From assembly GCA_903916565.1 (NCBI GenBank), contig CAIWXH010000276.1, forward strand, positions 1 to 39,890: 39,890 bases of DNA, given 5' to 3'. Position 1 is the stretch's first letter, and every line of letters begins with the position of its first letter. Source of the stretch: an uncultured Oscillochloris sp. (lineage in GTDB: Bacteria; Chloroflexota; Chloroflexia; Chloroflexales; Chloroflexaceae). Shown here in pieces: positions 20,374 to 29,095 of the stretch. The notes below the pieces were generated by a model. It made no database searches. It saw only the letters and a program-made list of their open reading frames with translations, and was not told the DNA's origin. Position numbers and translations under genes: made by a program.

Positions 20374-21048
20374 CTACTCTTCGCGGAGGATATACCCGGC
20401 GCCGCGAACGGTCTGGATGACGCGGGGCGTGCCGCCGACCTCAAGTTTCTGGCGCAGGTAGCGCACATAGACCTCGATGATATTGCTCTCGCCGCCAAAG
20501 TCGTAGCCCCAGACCCGGTCGTAGATCACCTCGCGGGTGAGTACCTGGTTTGGGTGGCGCATAAACAGCTCTAGCAACTCATATTCCTTGGCGGTCAACT
20601 CGGCCCGGCGCTCGCCGACGCGCAGTTCGCGGGCAGCAGTGTCAAGGGTGAGCGCACTAAAGCGCAGCACATCACTCTGCTGGCCCGCCTGACGCCGGCG
20701 CAACTGCACCCTGATCCGTGCGAGTAACTCCTCGAAGGCGAACGGCTTGACGAGGTAGTCGTCGGCCCCGTTCTCAAGGCCGCGCACCCGATCAGCCACG
20801 GCATCGCGGGCCGTGAGGATGATAATCGGGATGTCAGAGGCGGCACGCAGGCGGCGGGACACCTCAAGGCCATCAATGCCGGGGAGCATCAGGTCGAGGA
20901 TGACCAGATCGTGGGGCGTCTCACGGGCGGCGGCCAAGCCCACGGATCCATCACTGGCCATGGTCACCTGGAAGCCCTCAAGCACCAGCCCACGGCGTAA
21001 GTAGTTTGCGATCTCTTGCTCGTCCTCAATCACCAGGATGCGCTGCAT
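20374..21048 (-). CDS. OmpR/PhoB-family response regulator
   Basis: [55 protein letters not shown], and winged-helix C-terminus [34 protein letters not shown]. Confidence 0.96.
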   Translation of the reverse strand: MQRILVIEDEQEIANYLRRGLVLEGFQVTMASDGSVGLAAARETPHDLVILDLMLPGIDGLEVSRRLRAASDIPIIILTARDAVADRVRGLENGADDYLVKPFAFEELLARIRVQLRRRQAGQQSDVLRFSALTLDTAARELRVGERRAELTAKEYELLELFMRHPNQVLTREVIYDRVWGYDFGGESNIIEVYVRYLRQKLEVGGTPRVIQTVRGAGYILREE

Positions 21049-21142
21049 AATCAGGTTGGGGGTAATCAGCTACAGCCCAAAGCTCGCTCTTGCCCCTAGT
21101 ATATAGGGGGAGGGGCGACTACGCAATGTGGCACCGTATCGC

Positions 21143-23740
21143 TCACACAGACTGAATAAAGCTGCTGACGACATGAGTCAGCAGCTTCAGGCTGATCGGC
21201 TTGCTCATGTAGGCGTTGGCCCCGGCTTCGAGGCAGCGCTCACGGTCGCCCGGCATCGCCAGGGCGGTCAGGGCGACAATTGGGATGCAGGCCAGCGCCG
21301 GGGTGGCGCGGATCTGCCGCGTCGCCGCGAGGCCGTCGAGCTTCGGCATTTGCACATCCATCAGGATGAGGTCCGGGCGCAGCGCGGCGGCGAGTTGCAC
21401 GGTTTCCAGACCGTCATGGGCAACGACCAGGCGCAGCCCGCGAACCTCAAGGTACGCTGTGATCAGATCAATTGAGGCCACATTGTCATCGGCAAGCAGA
21501 ATCAGCGGCCCGTCTGTAGACCGCTTGGCGGAGGAGGGTAGATACAAACTGGGGACAGACAAGGGCAACGGCTCGCTCGGCTCAGACGTGCGGCTGTGCC
21601 AGGGCAGCGTGACCGAGAAGCGACTGCCCTGACCGACCACGCTCACGACCTCGACGCTGCCGCCGTGCAGCCTGACGAGGTGCGAAACAAGCGTCAGGCC
21701 AAGGCCGCTGCCTTCGTGGGCGCGGGCAAAACCACTGTCAACCTGCATAAACGGCTGGAAGAGGCGCGCAAGGTCGGCGTCGGCGATGCCAATGCCGGTG
21801 TCCCAGACCGTGAAGCGCACCAGCCCGTGTTCGCTATCGCCAACAACCTCAAGGCCGATTGCGCCGCCGCTGGGCGTGAACTTGACCGCGTTGCTCAGCA
21901 AATTAACCAGAACTTGCTTGAGCCGCCGCCCATCGGCGGAGACTTTGGTGACGGCGGGATCAATCTGCTGGGTAAGCCGCAACTGTTTCTTCAACGCCTG
22001 CTGGCTCACTAAGCGTACGCTGGCCTCGCAGAGCGAGCTGACTGGGACGCCGATGATGTCGAGATCGACCCGTCCGGCCTCGATCTTCGCCACATCGAGT
22101 ACATCGTTGATCAAGTCAAGCAGGTGCCGCCCACTCTCTTCGATGATGTGCAGCGCCGCGCTCTGGCCCTCGTTCAACTGGCCGTAGAAGCCCTCTTGGT
22201 ACATCTCGGTGCGCCCAAGAATCGCGTTCAGGGGCGTCCGTAGCTCGTGGCTCATATTCGCCAAAAACTCATCCTTGACCCGTACGGCGCGGGCCAGATT
22301 CTTGTTGGCGACGCTTAACGCATGGGTGCGCTCAGCGACGCGCTGCTCAAGCTGATCAAGCGCCTGCTTCAGGTGCAACTGCGAGGTGTGCAGATCGGCC
22401 TCGGCGCGGCGGCGCTCGGCCTCCAGGTCAATCTTGTGCAGCGCAAAGGCCAGGTCACGCGCCACCTCGCCGAAAAGACTCTGCTCCTCCTGATCGTCCA
22501 CAAAGCCAGAGGCCAGTCCGACGCTCATAACCCCGTAGCTTCGCCCGTTATAGAGCATCCGAATTAACATGCGCGCCTCGGTGGGGCAGAGCGCGCCAAG
22601 CGGGCAGCTTCCGCAAGACACGGTAGGCTTACGAACCGCAACCGCAGCGGCAGCGGCGCACGTCAGGGTTTGTTGGGCGCACGACGGGAACTGGTCGCTG
22701 ATGGTCATGCTCTTCAACTCAGCAAAGCCACTGGCAAAACCAGCACTTGCGGTGCTGGTGATGTCGCCTTCCTCGTTCGTCAAGGCGATCCAGGCGTTAT
22801 GGTAGCCAAAGGTCTGGAGCAGACTTTCGCAGGCCCCTTGAATCAGCCGGTCGCGGTCGGACTCCTCGGCGATCAGACGATTGACCCGCCTGATTCCATT
22901 CAGTACGGCATTCAGGTGGCTGATGCGCTGCTGGGTCGCAATATGCTCGGTAATATCTTCAAGGGTGAGCAGCAGCGCCTCGTGCCCATCGAAGGCCATC
23001 AGGTCGAATGAGCAACTCGCCTGAAAGGCGGTGCCGTCCTTGCGGCGCATCGTCACTTCAATGTGTCGCACGCGGCCCTCGGCAACAACCCGCTGCATCA
23101 GCGCCAGGCGCAGCGTAGGGTCTGCGTAGAGTTGCGCGAGGTTAAACTGGCGGAGTTCGTCAAGCGAATAGCCAAGAATGCGGAGCAGCGCGTCGTTGGC
23201 AAGCAGCGCTTGGCCGTCGAACGTGGCTAGACCGATGCCGACGGCGGCGTGTTGGAAGAGCAAGCCGAAGCGGTGCTCGGCCTCGCGCAAGGCACGCTCG
23301 GCCTGCTGAAGGCGGCGCTCGGTGGCGATGCGCTCGACCGTCTGGCCTACCACAGTCGGCAGCAGGTCAAGAAAGGTTTCGGTCTTCGTCAGATAGTCGC
23401 GGGCACCCAACTTCATCATTTCGACCGCAATGCGCTCGTCGCCGTTGCCGGTCATCACGATGAAGGGCACCACCCGCTGTTGCGCGGCCAACGCCAAGAC
23501 GATCTCGGTGGCCGTCATATCCGCCAGCCGATAGTCAAGCAAGAGCAGCGGGTCGGCGAGCGCGGCGGCACGACACACCGCCTCGGCCCCACTCGCTACC
23601 CCCTCGGTAGTGAAGCCGTGGCGCCTGAGACATTTCTGGATCAGTCGGTTGAGTCCCTGGTCATCCTCGACGACGAGCAAGGTAAGCTGGCGCATGCTGG
23701 TTTCGCCTGCGTTAAGCGGTGGCATGTCATGGTCAGACAT
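21143..23740 (-). CDS. Hybrid histidine kinase (REC-PAS-GAF-HisKA-HATPase-REC)
   Basis: LTLLVVEDDQGLNRLIQ, ILGYSLDELRQFNLAQL (PAS), MSHELRTPLNAILGRTEMYQEG, GSGLGLTLVSHLVRLHGG, LILLADDNVASIDLITAYLEVRG...LILMDVQMPKLDGLAA. Confidence 0.94.
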   Translation of the reverse strand: MSDHDMPPLNAGETSMRQLTLLVVEDDQGLNRLIQKCLRRHGFTTEGVASGAEAVCRAAALADPLLLLDYRLADMTATEIVLALAAQQRVVPFIVMTGNGDERIAVEMMKLGARDYLTKTETFLDLLPTVVGQTVERIATERRLQQAERALREAEHRFGLLFQHAAVGIGLATFDGQALLANDALLRILGYSLDELRQFNLAQLYADPTLRLALMQRVVAEGRVRHIEVTMRRKDGTAFQASCSFDLMAFDGHEALLLTLEDITEHIATQQRISHLNAVLNGIRRVNRLIAEESDRDRLIQGACESLLQTFGYHNAWIALTNEEGDITSTASAGFASGFAELKSMTISDQFPSCAQQTLTCAAAAAVAVRKPTVSCGSCPLGALCPTEARMLIRMLYNGRSYGVMSVGLASGFVDDQEEQSLFGEVARDLAFALHKIDLEAERRRAEADLHTSQLHLKQALDQLEQRVAERTHALSVANKNLARAVRVKDEFLANMSHELRTPLNAILGRTEMYQEGFYGQLNEGQSAALHIIEESGRHLLDLINDVLDVAKIEAGRVDLDIIGVPVSSLCEASVRLVSQQALKKQLRLTQQIDPAVTKVSADGRRLKQVLVNLLSNAVKFTPSGGAIGLEVVGDSEHGLVRFTVWDTGIGIADADLARLFQPFMQVDSGFARAHEGSGLGLTLVSHLVRLHGGSVEVVSVVGQGSRFSVTLPWHSRTSEPSEPLPLSVPSLYLPSSAKRSTDGPLILLADDNVASIDLITAYLEVRGLRLVVAHDGLETVQLAAALRPDLILMDVQMPKLDGLAATRQIRATPALACIPIVALTALAMPGDRERCLEAGANAYMSKPISLKLLTHVVSSFIQSV

Positions 23741-23771
23741 CCAGAACCTCCTGGGCGGATAAGACGAACGC

Positions 23772-24242
23772 CTAGCCATGTCCGTTCAGGAGCGGTACTT
23801 GAACCACACTGAGGAAGAGGCCGAGCTGACGAATCGCCGCAATGAACTTGTCATAGTCAATCGGCTTGGTCACATAGTTGCTACAGCCAAGGAGATGACA
23901 GCGCTCGATCTCGCGTGGGTCGTCGGTGGTACTCAGCATCGTCACCGGCAACTTCCGTAGCTCGGGGTCAGCCTTGATTTCACGCAGCACCTCGACACCA
24001 TCAACCTTTGGCATGTGGATGTCGAGCAGCAGCAGATACGCACGGCGATGGTCGCGTTGTGGTCCGTCGCCGCGCCTAAAGAGGAACTCAAGGATTGTTT
24101 GGCCATTGTTGAACACGAGGATCGGGTTACGCAGACCGGAACGACGGAGATTTTTCAGAATAAGAGCCGCGTGACCATCGTCATCTTCAGCGATCAAGAT
24201 AGTTACTTCTTCCGTCACGTTCGCTTCCTTACTGGCAATCAT
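23772..24242 (-). CDS. Single-domain response regulator (Rcp1-like)
   Basis: VTILIAEDDDGHAALILKNLRRSG, YLLLLDIHMPKVDGVEVLREIK, NYVTKPIDYDKF. Confidence 0.93.
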   Translation of the reverse strand: MIASKEANVTEEVTILIAEDDDGHAALILKNLRRSGLRNPILVFNNGQTILEFLFRRGDGPQRDHRRAYLLLLDIHMPKVDGVEVLREIKADPELRKLPVTMLSTTDDPREIERCHLLGCSNYVTKPIDYDKFIAAIRQLGLFLSVVQVPLLNGHG

Positions 24243-26501
24243 TCATGCGACCTCTGGCAGAGCCACAAGGAACTGACTGCCAACACCTGGCGTTGAAACC
24301 ACGCGCACCCAGCCACTATGGCGGTCAACAATCGTACGCACAATCGTCAGGCCCAACCCATCGCCCTCAACCCGCGTGGGGTCGAGCCGATAGTAGAGTT
24401 CAAAGATCTTCTCGTGCTGATCGGCGGCGATACCAAGGCCGTTATCGGCGACACCGTAGACGGTCATGCCGGCGGCACGGTCGCCGGTGATGGTAATCTG
24501 GCCGGGACGGGCAGGGGCGAGGTATTTCAGGGCGTTGCTGATCAGGTTGGCGAAGATTTGGCCGACCTGAACCGCGTCGCCGCGACAGGGTGGCAGCGGG
24601 CCGACCTCGACCGCAACGCCAGCATGCTTGATCTCAAAGTCGAAGGCCACCAGGGTCTCGGCGATAAGCTGGCCGACATCGAGCGGCACAATGCTCAGGG
24701 CGGCGCGGCCAAGCCGGGAAAGCCGCAGCAAGCCCTTGAGCAGCGCGTCCATTTTGCTCACGCTGGTCAGAATATAGCGGAGCGACTCGGGGAGATCTTC
24801 CTCCAGCAGGAAGGTGAGCAGGGCACGCTCCGCGACAGGGAGGTCGAGCGAGGCCAAGATGCGCCGTAGCTCATCAAGCGAGGACTGTAGCTCGTGGCTG
24901 AAGCCCTGGACATTCACCAGGGGCGAACGCAAGTCGTGCGAGGCAACGTAGACGATCTGCTCAAGCTCACGATTCTTGCGGGCCAACTCTTTGCCCAAGC
25001 GCTCTTGGGCAGCCTCGGCCTGCTTGCGCGCAGTGATGTCAACTGCCAACTCAAAGCGCACGTCGCGCCCGTCGGGCCAGCGGATAATCTGGTCGGTCAG
25101 CAGCAGATCGAGGTTCAAGCACTGGTTGTGCTGTTCCCAGGTATACGGCTGACGGGTGCGTAGGATGATCTCGTTGGTGCAGAATGAGCAGCGCGTCTCA
25201 AAACCCTGAAGTTCGCGATAGCATACGCCGCCGACGGGGTTGTGCCCAAGGCGATCCTGGAAGACCTTGTTGACGAAGAGGACCTCGTCGGTGGCCGGAT
25301 CAACGACGTAGAGCATCTCGGGGAAGGCATCGAAGATGGTCAGAAACTGTTTGTGCTGGGCGTGTAGGGTGCGCTGGGCCTGGCGCTGCTCGGTGATGTT
25401 ACGCACAATCGAAAGCGCATCGTTGTCTTCGCCGACGACGACGCGGGCCTCAAAGAAGCCGAGTGTACCATCGAAGAGCGGCAGATCATACTCGAAGCGC
25501 TGAAGTTCGCCCGTGCGATAGGCGCGGGCGAGGGCCGCCGTGAGGGGTTCGCTGATCACCGACGGGACGACCTCGCGGTAGTGTTTGCCGAGAAACGCCT
25601 CGGGCGGCATGATCGGCGTGACCTCGTTTGGGGCATGATAGTCAATAAAGTGACCAGCAGCATCGTGGCGAAAGACGCGGTCGGGAAGCGCATTGAGGAG
25701 GCTGCGGTAGCGCGCCTCGCTGCGGCGCAGGGTCGCCTCAGCCTGCTTGGTCGCCGTGATGTCGCGGGCAAAGACAACAAACAGCCTCTCATCACGCTCG
25801 ACGAGCCGGACGTTCACCTCAACATCAATGTTGGTGCCATCCTTACGCCGGTGGCGCGACTCGAAGCGCTCGTAGCGCTGGTGCAGCAGGCGCTCGATGT
25901 GGGCAGCAGTCTCTTGCGGGCGCTCGATGGCCTCGATGTCGGGAAGCGTCATGGTCAACAGTTCAGCGCGGCTATAGCCACTCATGCGACAGTACGCCTC
26001 GTTGACCGCGAGGAAGCGCGCATCGCTGGCCCTGATGATCCAGAAGCCGTCAAGCGTGGTCTGCACGATCTCCTGATAGAGCAGATCGACCGCGACGGCG
26101 TCAGCGTAATCGCGCTGCTCGGCGGCGTAGACGCGCAGCAACAGGCGCACCAGCGCCAGCACCTCGGTGGCGCTAACGGGCGTGACGATCCACGCATCGG
26201 CGAGCGCAGCTTGGGCCGTAGCTTCATGCGCCGCAGGGGGCGCAGCGGCGATCAGCGCGCAGAGCACCGAGCGCGTGTTGGGGCTACTGCGTAGCGCACG
26301 GCAGACCGCAGGGCCGTCGCGGTCGGGCAAGGCGAGCGCCACCAGGGCGACGGACGGGCAACACTCGGCGGCAAGGCGCAAACCCTCGTCGCCCGAGGTG
26401 GCCTCGGTAACGCGGTAGCCCGCCGTCCCAAGGATGTGGGCAAGCGTGGTGCAAACAGCAGAATCGGGGTGGATGATCAGGATGTCAGGGTGTGATACCA
26501 T
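24243..26501 (-). CDS. Multi-PAS sensor histidine kinase with an N-terminal degenerate receiver
   Basis: MVSHPDILIIHPDSAVCTTLAHILGTAGYRVTEATSGDEGLRLAAECCPSVALVALALPDRDG; several PAS domains; VASHDLRSPLVNVQGFSHEL; GDGLGLTIVRTIVDRHSG. Confidence 0.92.
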   Translation of the reverse strand: MVSHPDILIIHPDSAVCTTLAHILGTAGYRVTEATSGDEGLRLAAECCPSVALVALALPDRDGPAVCRALRSSPNTRSVLCALIAAAPPAAHEATAQAALADAWIVTPVSATEVLALVRLLLRVYAAEQRDYADAVAVDLLYQEIVQTTLDGFWIIRASDARFLAVNEAYCRMSGYSRAELLTMTLPDIEAIERPQETAAHIERLLHQRYERFESRHRRKDGTNIDVEVNVRLVERDERLFVVFARDITATKQAEATLRRSEARYRSLLNALPDRVFRHDAAGHFIDYHAPNEVTPIMPPEAFLGKHYREVVPSVISEPLTAALARAYRTGELQRFEYDLPLFDGTLGFFEARVVVGEDNDALSIVRNITEQRQAQRTLHAQHKQFLTIFDAFPEMLYVVDPATDEVLFVNKVFQDRLGHNPVGGVCYRELQGFETRCSFCTNEIILRTRQPYTWEQHNQCLNLDLLLTDQIIRWPDGRDVRFELAVDITARKQAEAAQERLGKELARKNRELEQIVYVASHDLRSPLVNVQGFSHELQSSLDELRRILASLDLPVAERALLTFLLEEDLPESLRYILTSVSKMDALLKGLLRLSRLGRAALSIVPLDVGQLIAETLVAFDFEIKHAGVAVEVGPLPPCRGDAVQVGQIFANLISNALKYLAPARPGQITITGDRAAGMTVYGVADNGLGIAADQHEKIFELYYRLDPTRVEGDGLGLTIVRTIVDRHSGWVRVVSTPGVGSQFLVALPEVA

Positions 26502-26624
26502 GGGCACCCGTATGCTAAAAGGTATAGGCGATGAACGAAGTATAGCTTGTTTAGTTAGGCAGTTCAATGCGCCTCTGGTAGGACTTCAGGGCTGATACAA
26601 AGTCGTGCTACGGCCCCTCGCCCG

Positions 26625-26731
26625 GTGGCTGAAGCCACGGGCTACGCGGTGCGAAGGCCGCCTACGCGGCCTGGATAAGCCTGCCTTCGCAGGCTTCGCA
26701 ACCAAGAGCCGGGGGCTTCAGCCCCCCGGCT
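26625..26731. repeat. Four consecutive short hairpins (complex intergenic repeat)
   Basis: gtggctgaagccac, ggccgcctacgcggcc, aagcctgccttcgcaggctt, agccgggggcttcagccccccggct. Confidence 0.85.
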
Positions 26732-26810
26732 GACCACTGGAGGAACGCTCTTACAGGGGGGATGGCAGAGGTAAAAGAAGGCCATTGTTACAACCGCTCT
26801 GTGGGGACAC

Positions 26811-27065
26811 CTAGCGGCGACGACGGCGCGAGGGCGGGCCACCGCGCTGCACCATCGTCTGCCAAGCGCTGTCGTTGTCAAGCGGGCGGGTAAGCTGCTG
26901 GTCGCTGACACGGTTGGCCTGGGCGTCGTTCAGCGCGGCAAGCTCGTGTTCGCGGGCTTCGTCTTCGGGCGAGCGGTTGGTGTAGCTGGCCCAGACGCGC
27001 CAGAGCAGCACGACGAGGCCAATCAGAAGCGCTGCCGTTAGGGCCAGGAACAGGTAGAGCGTCAC
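26811..27065 (-). CDS. Small single-TM protein with a charged C-terminal tail
   Basis: GTG start 8 nt after AAAGGAGG. MTLYLFLALTAALLIGLVVLLWRVW...GGPPSRRRRR. TATAAT-like hexamer upstream on the minus strand (27102-27107). Confidence 0.65.
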   Translation of the reverse strand: MTLYLFLALTAALLIGLVVLLWRVWASYTNRSPEDEAREHELAALNDAQANRVSDQQLTRPLDNDSAWQTMVQRGGPPSRRRRR

Positions 27066-27134
27066 TGGCTGCGCCTCCTTTCACTGAATGCGTGCATTAC
27101 AATTATACACAGCTTGGACGCGCCGAATGATTCT

Positions 27135-27221
27135 GGACAAGAGGACAAGGGGATGGGGCATCGCATACGGTGCCCCATCCCCTTGTCCCCTTGTCCCCTT
27201 GTCCCCTTGTCCCCTTGTCCC
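27135..27221. repeat. Long hairpin (26-bp arms, one mismatch) extended by a (ccccttgt)n tandem array
   Basis: ggacaagaggacaaggggatggggca - tcgcatacgg - tgccccatccccttgtccccttgtcc, then further ccccttgt units. Confidence 0.92.
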
Positions 27222-27230
27222 GCGCCCACC

Positions 27231-28838
27231 TCACCGCATCTCGACGCCAAGCAACCCTAGCAGCACCCGGTAGGGGTCCTGATTCTCAGGGTGCCACTCA
27301 AAGCGCGCCCGCTCGAACCACTGCGTCGTGTAGGCATTCCCCTGAATAAACTCCGTCTGCGGCTCGCTGAGCGGCAGCCCGAAGAGGGCAACGCTCTCGC
27401 CGAGACTATAGCCGAACTGCCCGTCAAACTCTAGCCCCTTGCTCCGAAAGTAGCTCAGGAATGGCTCGCACAAACTATGTCCAGTTTCAGCAAAGAAGAG
27501 GCAGCCGCCGACGGCACCGCCCACCTTGCCAAACTGCTGCCAGTCCCGGCCCTGACGGGTCAAGACCTCGGCGCCCAGACGACCCAGCAGCACATCGTAG
27601 GGGCGGCCATTCTCAGGGTGCAGTTCGAGCCGGTTGCGCTCGAACGCTTGCGCCTGATACGACCTGCCTTCGATATTCACCGCCTGCTGTGGGCCGATGG
27701 GGTAGCCAAACACCGGCAGACCGCCGTTCTCGCGCCAGTACGAGAGCAGCCGCCCGCAGACTTGGTAGTTCGTCTCGGGGAAAAATTGGCAATCGCTATC
27801 GTTGATGGGCGGCAACGGCGTGGATGGCACCGTGGGCGGAGTCGTGGGCTGTATCACGGGCACTTGGCCCCCGGCCCTAAAGCTGTCGCTCAGTTCCTTG
27901 GTCAGGCGCAAGTAGAGGTCGCCGTAGCGCTCGCTCGGCTCGATGTGGCTGCCCTCAAAAAACTCGTTGAAGCTAGTCAGCACCACGGCCTGGGCGTTCC
28001 GCTCAATCGCGGTCTGCCAAGTGCCCTGATAGTAGGCTCCGTCCTGGCGGTCGCGGGCGTGGCCGCTGCGGAACTTCAGGTCATCATAGCCCGGCATCAC
28101 CGTCGCGACAAAGGGCCGACTCTGCCCATTGTTCTTGTTATAGGTGGCAAGGCGCTGGGCATAGCTCGCCATCGCCGCGCCCGGTCGGCTCTCCCAAGTA
28201 ATATCGAAGTAGTAGAGCGCGTCAAAGACATCGAGGAAGCTGAAGTTGTCGGTGCCGCCAAACCAGTACTGCTCGCGGTTTGGGTCAGCTTGATTCCGTA
28301 GCGTCTGCCAAGTGCCAAGGTCGCCGAGCGAGGGCGGATAGAACCAGAAGACCACCGGCTTGCCCTGGTAACGCAGATAGTTCGACTGACCGAAGAAGTC
28401 GCTCTTCAGCACATTCAGCGCTCTCGTCAGGCCATCCACACTCTTGAGCGCGCCCCACGCCGACTGGTCGGGGATGATCGCGACCTGGAGGTCGCGCCCG
28501 CCTTCGCGGGCCAGTTCAATCAGGCGGCGGCAGCGCTTGTTGAGGCGATCCTCGTCGGGGCCGTACCACGTGCAGATCAGCGCGTCGATCCCCGCATCAT
28601 CGGCCTGTTGAATGTGTCGGCGCAGAACCGCATCGTCGCCGCCCGTGTAGCGCGGGGACGGCAGATCGCTCATACGGTCGTACGTCCAGTCCGTCGGCTC
28701 CCACCAGGGGTAGTAAAAGGCCATGATGGGCCGGTCTGACACGGCACGGGCGGGCGTGGGGCTGGGCAGACTCGCCAGGGCGACCAGAGCAATGAGCGCG
28801 AGGATCGGCGTGAGCCGGCGCACATGGCGCATTGACAT
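27231..28838 (-). CDS. Secreted GH99-like glycosidase with C-terminal LGFP-like repeats
   Basis: Signal peptide LTPILALIALVALASLPSPTPARA; MAFYYPWWEP, QADDAGIDALICTWYGP, VVLTSFNEFFEGSHIEPSERYGD; repeated GxPVFGYPIGP / FERxRxExHPENxxPYxVLLGxLGxE. Confidence 0.8.
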   Translation of the reverse strand: MSMRHVRRLTPILALIALVALASLPSPTPARAVSDRPIMAFYYPWWEPTDWTYDRMSDLPSPRYTGGDDAVLRRHIQQADDAGIDALICTWYGPDEDRLNKRCRRLIELAREGGRDLQVAIIPDQSAWGALKSVDGLTRALNVLKSDFFGQSNYLRYQGKPVVFWFYPPSLGDLGTWQTLRNQADPNREQYWFGGTDNFSFLDVFDALYYFDITWESRPGAAMASYAQRLATYNKNNGQSRPFVATVMPGYDDLKFRSGHARDRQDGAYYQGTWQTAIERNAQAVVLTSFNEFFEGSHIEPSERYGDLYLRLTKELSDSFRAGGQVPVIQPTTPPTVPSTPLPPINDSDCQFFPETNYQVCGRLLSYWRENGGLPVFGYPIGPQQAVNIEGRSYQAQAFERNRLELHPENGRPYDVLLGRLGAEVLTRQGRDWQQFGKVGGAVGGCLFFAETGHSLCEPFLSYFRSKGLEFDGQFGYSLGESVALFGLPLSEPQTEFIQGNAYTTQWFERARFEWHPENQDPYRVLLGLLGVEMR

Positions 28839-28906
28839 ACGGGATCTCCTTGCATAAGCACGACAATCCCGGCCATTGTACCCGCCGCGCCGAACCATTC
28901 ACATGA

Positions 28907-28941
28907 AAAGACCTGTCAGGTGTCGCACCTGACAGGTCTTT
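28907..28941. terminator. Perfect 16-bp stem hairpin (aaagacctgtcaggtg-tcg-cacctgacaggtcttt)
   Basis: Direct reading. Lies downstream of the gp19-like CDS and upstream of the GH99-like CDS on the minus strand, and ends in a T-run on that strand. Confidence 0.75.
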
Positions 28942-29095
28942 GGGCACCGGCGGCTAGTACAGCTTTCTGGAAGTTCCTGTCGGGTTGCGCGGTAATTCTC
29001 GTCAGGCACGGAGCGTAGCAGCACGCAGTTCGGCCTTCGTGGCCTTCGTGACCTTCGTGGTAACAAACCTGCCGCGCATGTCCGCCGACGCAGCA

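Noticed and set aside
20183-20574. Plus-strand ORFs around the OmpR regulator and cyclase-like gene
   Set aside because: Antisense to a confident response regulator; no family pattern.
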